DNA of 5,197 nt from Thermoleophilaceae bacterium. GTDB taxonomy: Bacteria; Actinomycetota; Thermoleophilia; Solirubrobacterales; Thermoleophilaceae. The stretch spans positions 1-5,197 of the forward strand of contig JACCZP010000386.1 in assembly GCA_013695885.1 (NCBI GenBank). Reading direction: 5' to 3'. The notes below the pieces were generated by a model, which worked only from the letters and a program-made list of their open reading frames with translations, was not told the DNA's origin and did no database searches. The first letter of the stretch is position 1, and each line of letters starts with the position of its first letter. Positions 1 to 5,005 of the stretch are shown here, one piece after another. Made by a program: the position numbers and the translations under genes.

Positions 1-83
1 ATGCGTAGGCCTCCGAGGACCGGAGAGCATCTGGGACACGACCCTACCAACTTCGGACGGTTCCGTCCCGTATTAGCCGTAGA

Positions 84-101
84 TAGGACGTACATGTCCT
101 A
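84..101. promoter_or_regulatory. Inverted repeat, candidate operator of the TetR-HTH/phosphatase gene
   Basis: The sequence reads TAGGAC, a six-base spacer GTACAT, then GTCCTA: two perfect 6-bp arms in an 18-bp near-palindrome. It lies in the relatively AT-rich leader, ending 21 bases before the ATG at 123 and just ahead of a possible ribosome binding site (AGAGGA, 105-110, about 12 bases from the ATG). TetR-type regulators commonly bind short inverted repeats in their own promoter regions, and the next gene starts with a TetR-type HTH, so autoregulation is a natural reading. This is inference. TAGATA (80-85) or TATTAG (71-76) could be a -10 element, but I see no matching -35. Confidence 0.45.
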
Positions 102-122
102 GTTAGAGGATAAGCTTGTCGG

Positions 123-1703
123 ATGGACGCGTTTCGAGGGCCCGGGGAGCCCGACGGACCTCTGTCCGGCGACGGAGGCGCTCGTCCGGCGGATCGGCCC
201 TCCGAGCGCGCCGATGCGCGGCGCAGCCGAGAGCGGATCCTGGAGGCCGCCGCCTCCCTCATCGTCGGCGATCCTCGGGTGCCGATGTCGGAGATCGCGG
301 CGGCGGCGGGAGTGAGCCGGTCGACGGTGAATCGTCACTTCGCCACTCGTGACGAGATCACGCGCGCGGTGGCCGCCGCCGGGGCCGTCCCCGCCGCGGC
401 GCGGGCGGATTCCGAACCGGAGGACGATGGCTCGGCGCGCCGTCAGGGAGACCGGCTCAGGCCGCCGGGCCTACTGGGCCGGGCCGACCCTCTGCCCCTC
501 GAGGCCATCCACGTCCTCGACGAGGTCCCGCCGCATCTCGTGGGCGATCAGCTCGTGGCGGAGGCCCGCCGGATGGCCGGCGTCCCGGTGGCCCTGTACG
601 TGATCGACGTCGACGGCTCCGGGCTGCTGCGGCTCGCCGGTCGGGAGTCGGGCCTGCCGGAGCGCATCGACGTGGCCCTCGGGCTGGGCGAGGAGATCGC
701 CCCGGAGAGCCTCCCGGACCTCTACCAACACCTAGAGGCGGAGCTCCCGGGCTGTACGCCCGCTCCGCTCTGGCTGCGGGGGCGGGCGACTGGCCTGCTG
801 CTAGCGGTGGGAAGGCCGCGACGGCCTCTTACGGAGATAGCTCGCCAGGGAGCACCGGCGCTCGAGCTCGCCAACCGCTACACGGACGCGTTCGAGGCCG
901 TTCGCCGCGCGCGGGCGACGAGCCCGGCGGCGGAGATGCAGCTCAACCTTCTCCCCGCCGCCCGCATCGTCCGGGTGGCCGGCGGCGACCTCGCCGGCGG
1001 GTTGCTGCCGAGCGCCACGGTGGGAGGCGACTGGTTCGACTTCGCGGAGAACCACGACGCGACCTGGCTCGCCCTCGCCGACGCCGCCGACGAGGGCCCG
1101 GTGGCCGCTGGGCGCGCGGCCGTCTCGCTCGGGGTGCTGCGCTCGGCCCGAAGGCGGGGCCTCGGTCTCGAGGAATCCGCGCTGGTGGTACATCAGCTCG
1201 TGCACGATCTTGGGGACGACTTCTCGGTCGCGGCCGTGCTCGGGCGATGGCACGCGGCGACGTCCGTCTTCAGCTGGGTGCGGTGTGGACACCCGGCACC
1301 TCTGCTCGCACCGTCGGGCGCGCCTCTCGAGGAGCTGGGCGGTGGAGATGATCGGCCGCTCGGCCTCGGAGGAAGGGAGCGATCCTTCGAGCGCTTCGAG
1401 CGCGTCGTGCGCCCCGGTGACCGGGTGATCCTCTACAGCGATGGGGTGCGTGACCGTCGCCTGAGCCACGGGGGGCGCTTCGGACGCCGCGGCATCGGCC
1501 GCGCGGTCGCCACCGCCTCCGGTTCCTCGGCCGCCGCCGCGGCGCGGTCGATCAACAGGCGGTGCTGGGTGCATCCTCGCTACCGCTCGAGGACGACGCC
1601 GCCGTGCTCGTGCTGGGCGTCGGATCGGACCGGGCATAGCTGGCGCCGGGCGCTGATACCGTCGCCGATCGAGCATGAGGTTCCTACGTCACCTCGCCCG
1701 TGA
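123..1703 (+). CDS. TetR-HTH / GAF-like / SpoIIE-type PP2C serine phosphatase fusion, C-terminus frameshifted
   Basis: Predicted regulatory protein serine/threonine phosphatase of the SpoIIE/RsbU type, the enzymes that dephosphorylate anti-anti-sigma factors in partner-switching pathways. Domains: a TetR-type DNA-binding HTH at residues ~33-82 (SEIAAAAGVSRSTVNRHF), a disordered acidic/basic linker at ~88-120, a GAF-like sensor at ~125-262, and a PP2C core from ~270. The core shows VGGDWFDF (D303), LADAADEG (D320), RCGHPAPLL (388-395) and LYSDGVRDRR (D440). The usual GDVxGHG motif is degenerate: D320 is kept, but D323 replaces a glycine and E324 the histidine. From about residue 475 the reading frame is wrong: the expected ending, SSLPLEDDAAVLVLG, is found one frame over, stopping at 1639. 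Corrected, the protein would be about 505 residues. As read, it loses the C-terminal Asp-Asp and gains ~50 unrelated residues. There is no TetR ligand-binding domain. Start chosen at the ATG preceded by AGAGGA; no transmembrane segment is seen. Confidence 0.85.
   Translation: MDAFRGPGEPDGPLSGDGGARPADRPSERADARRSRERILEAAASLIVGDPRVPMSEIAAAAGVSRSTVNRHFATRDEITRAVAAAGAVPAAARADSEPEDDGSARRQGDRLRPPGLLGRADPLPLEAIHVLDEVPPHLVGDQLVAEARRMAGVPVALYVIDVDGSGLLRLAGRESGLPERIDVALGLGEEIAPESLPDLYQHLEAELPGCTPAPLWLRGRATGLLLAVGRPRRPLTEIARQGAPALELANRYTDAFEAVRRARATSPAAEMQLNLLPAARIVRVAGGDLAGGLLPSATVGGDWFDFAENHDATWLALADAADEGPVAAGRAAVSLGVLRSARRRGLGLEESALVVHQLVHDLGDDFSVAAVLGRWHAATSVFSWVRCGHPAPLLAPSGAPLEELGGGDDRPLGLGGRERSFERFERVVRPGDRVILYSDGVRDRRLSHGGRFGRRGIGRAVATASGSSAAAAARSINRRCWVHPRYRSRTTPPCSCWASDRTGHSWRRALIPSPIEHEVPTSPRP
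1527..1550 (+). other. Frameshift site (one base missing) in the phosphatase gene
   Basis: Homology-like protein sequence is in the frame of the ATG at 123 up to the alanine run encoded here. It resumes in the frame beginning at 1547 (codons V-D-Q-Q-A-V-L-G-A-S-S-L-P-L-E-D-D) and ends at the TAG at 1637-1639. The crossover falls in a GCC/GCG-rich tract that is prone to base miscalls. One missing base, or a -1 ribosomal shift, would join the two parts. I see no canonical A/T-rich slippery heptamer, so an error or a true mutation is more likely than programmed frameshifting. Confidence 0.75.
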
Positions 1704-1914
1704 GTACCTCCTGCACCGCTTCCTCGGACCGCGGCACCGAGGCCGCGGCCACTGGGGCGCCCCGCCGCGCCGGCGTGGCTTCTTGACACCCGTTCATCGT
1801 CAGCGACGGCGCTCGAACGTGCATGTGAGCGGCTGTTGCCTGCCGATCCCGTTCGGTCTGTTCATGGGCTCGATCGCCGGCCTCAGGCTGCTGGCCGGGC
1901 GCGCCCGGCGTTAG
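1675..1914 (+). CDS. Small hypothetical membrane protein, 79 aa
   Basis: I do not recognise the family. The predicted protein begins with an arginine/histidine-rich, positively charged half (residues 1-47) and ends with a hydrophobic stretch at about 52-74 (GCCLPIPFGLFMGSIAGL) containing an adjacent Cys-Cys pair at 54-55, then a basic RARR tail. This suggests one C-terminal membrane segment with a cytoplasmic basic N-terminus. The ATG has no clear Shine-Dalgarno, so a leaderless or different start is possible. It begins 36 bases after the phosphatase's corrected stop and overlaps the frameshifted tail. A second small hydrophobic reading frame follows in the same frame, and the lipase operon follows that. 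The basic composition could be a by-product of high GC, so the gene is plausible but not certain. Confidence 0.45.
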   Translation: MRFLRHLAREYLLHRFLGPRHRGRGHWGAPPRRRGFLTPVHRQRRRSNVHVSGCCLPIPFGLFMGSIAGLRLLAGRARR

Positions 1915-1929
1915 GGGCTCATCGAAAAC

Positions 1930-2034
1930 GTGTTCCTGTTCTCGAACCGCCTGGGATGCCTCGGGTCGATCCTCATCTCCATCGTGGGCACCGTGATCCT
2001 GCTCGCGCTGCTCGGAGTCATCCGGCTCTTCTGA
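1930..2034 (+). CDS. Very small putative single-pass membrane peptide, 34 aa
   Basis: Reading from the GTG gives MFLFSNRLGCLGSILISI and continues hydrophobically (VGTVILLALLGVIRLF) to the TGA at 2032-2034. A short polar N-terminus (residues 5-7, SNR) is followed by about 25 almost uninterrupted hydrophobic residues, which is typical of a transmembrane helix. AGGGG at 1913-1917 is a reasonable ribosome binding site about 12 bases ahead of the GTG. The peptide is in the same frame as the 79-residue gene upstream, separated only by its TAG at 1912-1914, and it ends 28 bases before the patatin start. I do not recognise a family. GTG as the start is a choice; no ATG is available in frame. It could be a small-protein partner of the lipase/acyltransferase operon or a coincidental hydrophobic frame. 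Confidence 0.45.
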   Translation: MFLFSNRLGCLGSILISIVGTVILLALLGVIRLF

Positions 2035-2035
2035 G

Positions 2036-2050
2036 CCGCCGAGCCGGCGG
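2036..2050. repeat. Short GC hairpin before the patatin gene
   Basis: CCGCC (2036-2040) and GGCGG (2046-2050) are complementary arms around GAGCC, immediately after the small peptide's stop and 12 bases before the patatin ATG. There is no T tract, so it is not a convincing terminator. In RNA it would sit where a ribosome binding site is expected and could damp initiation. In DNA this rich in GC, such a hairpin may also arise by chance. Confidence 0.25.
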
Positions 2051-2062
2051 TTCGCGACGCGG

Positions 2063-2926
2063 ATGCCGGCACGGGTGGGTCAGAGGGCCGTCGCCTTCGT
2101 GCTCGGTGGCGGGGGCCACCTGGGGGTCAGCCAGATCGGAATGCTCCGGGCCCTGGTGGAGCGCGGCATCCGTCCCGATCTCGTCCTGGGCACGTCCGTC
2201 GGCGCGGTGAATGGAGTGGCCATAGCGGCGAGGCCGACCACCGAGGGGGTCGACGCGCTGGAGGACTCCTGGCGACGGATCGAGGAGACCGGGGTGTTCG
2301 GCGGGTCGCTGCTCACGCGCCTGGGCACCCTGGCTCGGACGCGGACCCACCTGCACGACGCCTCCGGTCTCGCCAGAGCGCTCGAGCAGTCGCTGCCGGT
2401 GGGAAGGATCGAGGAGCTCGAAGTGCCGTTCCAGTGCGTGGCGGCGAGCATCGAGCGAGCGTCAGAGCGCTGGTTCACGGCCGGCCCGATCGCCCCTGCG
2501 GTCCTTGCGTCGGCCGCGGTACCCGGCCTGCTCGCTCCGGTTGCCGTCGACGGCGAGCACTTCCTGGACGGAGGGCTCGTGAACAGCATCCCGGTGGGCC
2601 GAGCCGTGGAGCTCGGAGCCACGGAGCTCTACGTGCTTCAGGTGGGCCGCGTGGACCGTCCGCTCGAGGTGCCGCGCTGGCCCTGGGAGGTGGGCCTCGT
2701 GGCCTTCGAGATCGCCCGCCGACACCGCTTCGCCGGCGACATGGCGGCGCTGCCGGAAGGGGTGGAGGCTCACGTCATGCCCACGGGCCGGTCCGAGCCG
2801 CCGAGCTACCGGAGCCTCGCCCAGCTTCGCTACTCGGACGTATCGAACATCGGCGAGCGCATCGCCCGCGCGCACGAGGCCTCGGCGCGGTACCTCGAGC
2901 GGGCCGGGATGGACACGCCGTCATGA
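2063..2926 (+). CDS. Patatin-like phospholipase (RssA/YchK-type), 287 aa
   Basis: Predicted serine acyl hydrolase releasing fatty acids from membrane phospholipids or lysophospholipids, using the Ser-Asp dyad of the patatin family. The oxyanion-hole glycine loop is near the N-terminus (VLGGGGHLGVSQIGML, 13-28), with His19 where Arg/Lys is commonest. The nucleophile elbow is GTSVG with Ser45, and the catalytic Asp169 lies in LDGGLVNSIPV. At 287 residues it matches the compact bacterial patatins that have only the catalytic domain. No signal peptide is visible, so a cytoplasmic protein acting on the inner membrane leaflet is likely. The ATG at 2063 lacks a strong Shine-Dalgarno; a GTG four codons in (2075) is an alternative, and both keep the glycine loop intact. 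The TGA overlaps the next gene's ATG as ATGA (2923-2926), which implies translational coupling to the acyltransferase. The substrate is not known from the sequence. Confidence 0.92.
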   Translation: MPARVGQRAVAFVLGGGGHLGVSQIGMLRALVERGIRPDLVLGTSVGAVNGVAIAARPTTEGVDALEDSWRRIEETGVFGGSLLTRLGTLARTRTHLHDASGLARALEQSLPVGRIEELEVPFQCVAASIERASERWFTAGPIAPAVLASAAVPGLLAPVAVDGEHFLDGGLVNSIPVGRAVELGATELYVLQVGRVDRPLEVPRWPWEVGLVAFEIARRHRFAGDMAALPEGVEAHVMPTGRSEPPSYRSLAQLRYSDVSNIGERIARAHEASARYLERAGMDTPS

Positions 2927-3966
2927 AACGGGTCCCTCCACTCGTGGTCCGTCGCGCCGTTCTCGCGCCGGCGGTTGTCGCCGTCGAGGTCGTCCTCATC
3001 GTGGCTTCGCCGGTGCTGCTGGCGCTCGCCGTGGCGGCGTCTCCGTTCTTCGGCCGTTGGCGACCCCTGCGGATGTTGACGATCGTGCTCTCGTTCGTCG
3101 TTCGCCACCAGGTCGCGAGCGTTGCCTGCCTGGGGCTCTGGGTGGCGAGCGGGTTCGGCCGGCGCCAGGCCGGCGAACCGATGCAGCGCGCGCACTACGC
3201 GGTCCTGCGCTGGTTCGTGTCGGGCATCTACGCCACGATCCTGCGCTACGCGCACGTCGACGTCCGCGTCGTCGGGTCCGCCGAGGTGGAGGAGGCCCTA
3301 TCGGCTGCTCGGAGGCCGGTGGTCATGCTCAGCCGACACGCTGGCGAGGGCGACACGTTGCTTGTGCTCGCGCACCTCCTTGGCCGCTACGGCCGCCGGC
3401 CTCGGGTGGTGATGCACGAGGCGCTCCGGCTGGACCCGTTGATCGACATGCTCGGAGACCGCCTGCCGAATCGCTTCGTGGACCCCCGCGGCGGGGACAC
3501 CGAGGTCGAGATCGCGGCGATGTCGAGGGATCTCGAGGACCGGAGCGCGGTGCTCATCTTCCCCGAGGGTGGGAACTTCTCGGAGCGCCATCGGCGGAAG
3601 GGGATCGAGCGCCTGGAGGGGGCCGGCCATGCCGAGCAGGCGGAGTGGGCACGCGGCATGGTCCACATGTCCGCCCCGCGGCCTGGCGGAGCGCTCGCGG
3701 CCATCGCCGCCGCACCGCACGCCGACGTCGTGTTCGCTGGCCACGTCGGCTTTCCCGGCTCTCTGGGCGAGGTCTGGCGCCTGCTTCCACACGAGCAGAC
3801 CGTCGAGGTCCGCCTGTGGATGGCCGAGGCCGCCGAGCTACCAGCCGCGCACGACGAGCGCATCGACTGGCTGTTCGGGTGGTGGCGAACCATCGACGCG
3901 TGGGTTGCCGAGCAGCATTCCTCGCCCGACCCGAAGGACGGTGCCTACTCGCGGCGCGACCCTTAA
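2923..3966 (+). CDS. PlsC-type 1-acylglycerol-3-phosphate acyltransferase family protein, 347 aa
   Basis: Predicted membrane-bound acyltransferase that adds an acyl chain to a lysophospholipid or glycerol-phosphate acceptor. Residues ~11-42 form a hydrophobic N-terminal hairpin or helix, and ~52-76 may be another membrane-associated stretch. The HX4D catalytic motif is SRHAGEGDTLL (His139, Asp144). The second block is IFPEGGNFSERH (Glu215, Gly216), where Gly-Asn replaces the Thr-Arg of the classical FPEGTR. Tryptophan-rich helices close the protein. The reading frame is open upstream to 2434, but that part is a shadow of the lipase. I start at the ATG overlapping the lipase stop because the membrane segment begins just after it and the ATGA overlap is a usual coupling arrangement. 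Next to a phospholipase this suggests a deacylation/reacylation cycle remodelling membrane lipids. It could instead acylate a non-phospholipid acceptor. Confidence 0.9.
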   Translation: MKRVPPLVVRRAVLAPAVVAVEVVLIVASPVLLALAVAASPFFGRWRPLRMLTIVLSFVVRHQVASVACLGLWVASGFGRRQAGEPMQRAHYAVLRWFVSGIYATILRYAHVDVRVVGSAEVEEALSAARRPVVMLSRHAGEGDTLLVLAHLLGRYGRRPRVVMHEALRLDPLIDMLGDRLPNRFVDPRGGDTEVEIAAMSRDLEDRSAVLIFPEGGNFSERHRRKGIERLEGAGHAEQAEWARGMVHMSAPRPGGALAAIAAAPHADVVFAGHVGFPGSLGEVWRLLPHEQTVEVRLWMAEAAELPAAHDERIDWLFGWWRTIDAWVAEQHSSPDPKDGAYSRRDP

Positions 3967-3969
3967 CCT

Positions 3970-3982
3970 GCGGCAAATCCGC
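3970..3982. repeat. Small hairpin just after the acyltransferase stop
   Basis: GCGG (3970-3973) and CCGC (3979-3982) pair around CAAAT, starting four bases after the TAA. The stem is only 4 bp and no T tract follows, so termination is doubtful. Together with the larger palindrome at 3993-4014 it could form a compound 3' structure protecting or ending the lipase/acyltransferase message. Confidence 0.2.
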
Positions 3983-3992
3983 GAGTGACCTC

Positions 3993-4014
3993 CGCTTCAC
4001 CGATCGGTGAAGCG
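3993..4014. promoter_or_regulatory. Perfect 22-bp palindrome between acyltransferase and CsbD-like gene
   Basis: The arm CGCTTCACC is followed by GATC and then by its exact complement GGTGAAGCG. Because GATC is itself palindromic, all 22 bp are perfectly self-complementary. The site is 26 bases after the acyltransferase stop and 41 bases before the CsbD-like ATG. As RNA it makes a 9-bp stem with a 4-base loop, but CTGTTGC rather than a T run follows it, so it is not a standard intrinsic terminator. As DNA it could be a dimeric regulator's operator ahead of the CsbD-like gene. I cannot separate these uses from sequence alone. Confidence 0.55.
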
Positions 4015-4040
4015 CTGTTGCAGGGCGACAAGCGCGAGGA

Positions 4041-4045
4041 AAGGA
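4041..4045 (+). promoter_or_regulatory. Ribosome binding site of the CsbD-like gene
   Basis: AAGGA at 4041-4045, within AGGAAAGGA, lies 10 bases ahead of the ATG at 4056. It is the clearest Shine-Dalgarno in the window, and it fixes the start of the CsbD-like gene even though the reading frame breaks 37 codons later. Confidence 0.6.
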
Positions 4046-4055
4046 TCGAGAGAGC

Positions 4056-4518
4056 ATGGGCTTACGCGACAAGGTGACGGGCCGGGTCAAGCAGGCCGCA
4101 GGCGACCTGACGGGCGACAAGGGCCTCCAGCGCAAGGGCCGGCAGGAGGAGCGCAAGGGCGACGCCCAAGGACGAGTTGGCTCGCGAGGACCGGGAGGCC
4201 AACCGCCAGGAGGCCAAGCGCGAGCGCGACAAGGCCGAGACCCGGGCGCAGTCGGCCGCGGCGCGCGAGCGGGCGAAGGCCGAGCCAGACCAGCAGCGAG
4301 CGCGGGAGTCGCGCGGCAAAGCCACCCGTAAGGCCCAAGAGGTGCGGGGCCTTAAGCGCAGGACCGGTGAAGGATCGTGGGAGGGCTCGAGGCCCGCTGC
4401 CGGCGACGGAGCGTCCACTCGAGAGGAGCTCTACGCCGAAGCTCAGCGGCTCGACATCGAGGGGCGCTCGAGCATGAACAAGGCCGAGCTTGAACGGGCG
4501 ATCAAACGGACGAAGTGA
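4056..4518 (+). CDS. CsbD-like protein with Rho_N-like C-terminus, split by a +1 frameshift
   Basis: Small hydrophilic stress-type protein. Residues 1-37 (MGLRDKVTGRVKQAAGDLTG, then DKGLQRKGRQEERKGDA) match the CsbD pattern of DKV.G..KQAAGDLTGD....KG. CsbD was described in Bacillus subtilis as a general stress (sigma-B) protein, and its biochemical role is unclear. After codon 37 one extra base in GCCC (4165-4167) shifts the frame. Skipping it gives KDELAREDREANRQEAKRER and a charged, probably coiled-coil region, ending at residues ~120-150 with STREELYAEAQRLDIEGRSS and MNKAELERAI. That end resembles the Rho N-terminal/SAP-like helical domain, which binds nucleic acid in Rho. The corrected product is 153 residues, stopping at TGA 4516-4518. 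As read, the first frame continues to 4331 as low-complexity sequence, and the downstream part could only start at a TTG (4177). The gene is probably monocistronic, with the palindrome before it and hairpins after it. Confidence 0.8.
4164..4170 (+). other. Frameshift site (one extra C) in the CsbD-like gene
   Basis: The sequence GCCCAAG would read GCC AAG (Ala-Lys) with one C fewer. This restores the typical CsbD run ...ERKGDA-KDELARE and joins the frame of 4056 to the frame that ends at 4518. A C homopolymer is a common place for sequencing miscalls and also for real slippage mutations. Nothing around it looks like a programmed frameshift signal. Confidence 0.75.
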
Positions 4519-4535
4519 GCGCGGCGCACCGCTAC

Positions 4536-4576
4536 GCGCATCTTCCCGCCAAGATGGCGCTCTCGCTTTGCGCGAG
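4536..4576 (+). terminator. Tandem hairpins after the CsbD-like gene, possible terminator
   Basis: GCGCATCTT (4536-4544) pairs with AAGATGGCGC (4551-4560) with one bulged G and a CCCGCC loop. It is followed directly by CTCGC (4562-4566) and GCGAG (4572-4576) around TTTGC. The first hairpin begins 18 bases after the CsbD-like stop, the right distance for a terminator. The only T-rich stretch is the short TTT in the second loop, so this is not a textbook intrinsic terminator; GC-rich actinobacteria often lack long U tracts. Confidence 0.4.
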
Positions 4577-4984
4577 GAGCACTGCGGCGCGGATCCACGC
4601 GAAAGCAATACGCGGTGTGGGGCAAGCCGGACGAGATCAAGGGCAGGCAGCTGCCACGTCCGCCACGTCCGCGAGTATGTGGCTGGTGCCCGCGCAGCAG
4701 CCACCTTTGGCCGCCCCGGGCGCCCTCGGGCGGGTTATCGGCGGGGCGGGCGGGAGGAGGCGGAGCCAGACCAAGCCAGCCGGGCTGGCGATTGACCCGA
4801 GCTGCTTCTCGAGTCTCGACTCGGGCGACGTGACCCAACCCAGACGGCGGCGCTGCGCTCGCGGCCGCTCGGGACGGCGGTCATCGGGCGTCGCGAGTCG
4901 GCGAGAGGGCGTCGTGACCGCCTCGCACGCCGGTCCAGACGGAAAACTCCGCTCACATGCGGGACGTCCTGCGCCGATAGAAGG

Positions 4985-5004
4985 TGTGATCTAGTCTGTG
5001 ATCT
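4985..5004 (+). promoter_or_regulatory. Direct repeat and candidate leaderless promoter of the TIGR04255 gene
   Basis: TGTGATCT occurs twice, at 4985-4992 and 4997-5004, a 12-base period ending one base before the ATG at 5006. The hexamer TAGTCT at 4992-4997 fits the TANNNT form of an actinobacterial -10 box and sits where transcription would begin at or next to the ATG, which has no Shine-Dalgarno. A leaderless message is therefore plausible. No TTGACA-like -35 is present at the expected distance. The repeat overlapping the -10 could be a regulator site. All functional statements here are inference. Confidence 0.35.
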
Positions 5005-5005
5005 G

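Larger units (their letters stand above)
4519..5005. other. Long intergenic region, no convincing gene
   Basis: About 490 bp without a reading frame I would call a gene. The open frames on both strands give arginine/serine/glycine-rich, low-complexity products with no recognisable motif. What can be seen: the hairpins at 4536-4576; a 9-bp tandem duplication GCCACGTCC GCCACGTCC at 4653-4670; the arms CGAGTC/GACTCG at 4810-4823 nested inside CCCGAG/CTCGGG at 4796-4825; a short CsbD-like peptide frame at 4615-4653; and an 8-bp direct repeat at its right end. The length is large for a compact actinobacterial genome, so a decayed gene or an RNA element cannot be excluded. Confidence 0.5.

Noticed and set aside
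11..25. CTCCG-AGGAC-CGGAG hairpin at the left edge, possible terminator of an upstream gene
   Set aside because: It has only a 5-bp stem, no T tract, and no visible upstream gene to terminate; too weak to call.
1527..1550. Programmed -1 ribosomal frameshift in the phosphatase
   Set aside because: There is no X XXY YYZ slippery heptamer with A/T content and no clear downstream pseudoknot; a base-level error or mutation explains it more simply.
801..1676. 291-codon open frame on the minus strand across the phosphatase gene
   Set aside because: It lies antisense to recognisable PP2C motifs, is arginine/proline/alanine-rich with no motif, and is the usual by-product of GC-rich third positions.
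1783..1788. TTGACA, a perfect -35 consensus
   Set aside because: No -10-like hexamer appears 16-19 bases downstream (the sequence there is GC-rich ACGGCG), and it lies inside a plausible small gene.
2434..2922. Extension of the acyltransferase frame upstream into the lipase gene
   Set aside because: This stretch is a shadow of the patatin coding sequence. The ATG at 2923 with the ATGA overlap and the membrane segment right after it is the sensible start.
3057..4010. 317-codon plus-strand open frame overlapping the acyltransferase
   Set aside because: It is a shifted-frame shadow of the acyltransferase, very rich in Arg/Gly/Pro; the other frame carries the HX4D and FPEG motifs.
4653..4670. 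Two tandem copies of GCCACGTCC, considered as a start of a repeat array
   Set aside because: Only two copies with no spacer or further units; not a CRISPR or iteron array.
4087..4704. 205-codon minus-strand open frame opposite the CsbD-like gene
   Set aside because: It is antisense to the better-supported CsbD/Rho_N coding sequence and shows only leucine/arginine/proline-rich sequence without a family signature.
4515..4994. 159-codon open frame overlapping the CsbD-like stop
   Set aside because: It starts at a GTG overlapping the stop, has low-complexity Ala/Arg/Gly/Ser composition with no recognisable motif, and crosses the hairpins after the CsbD-like gene.
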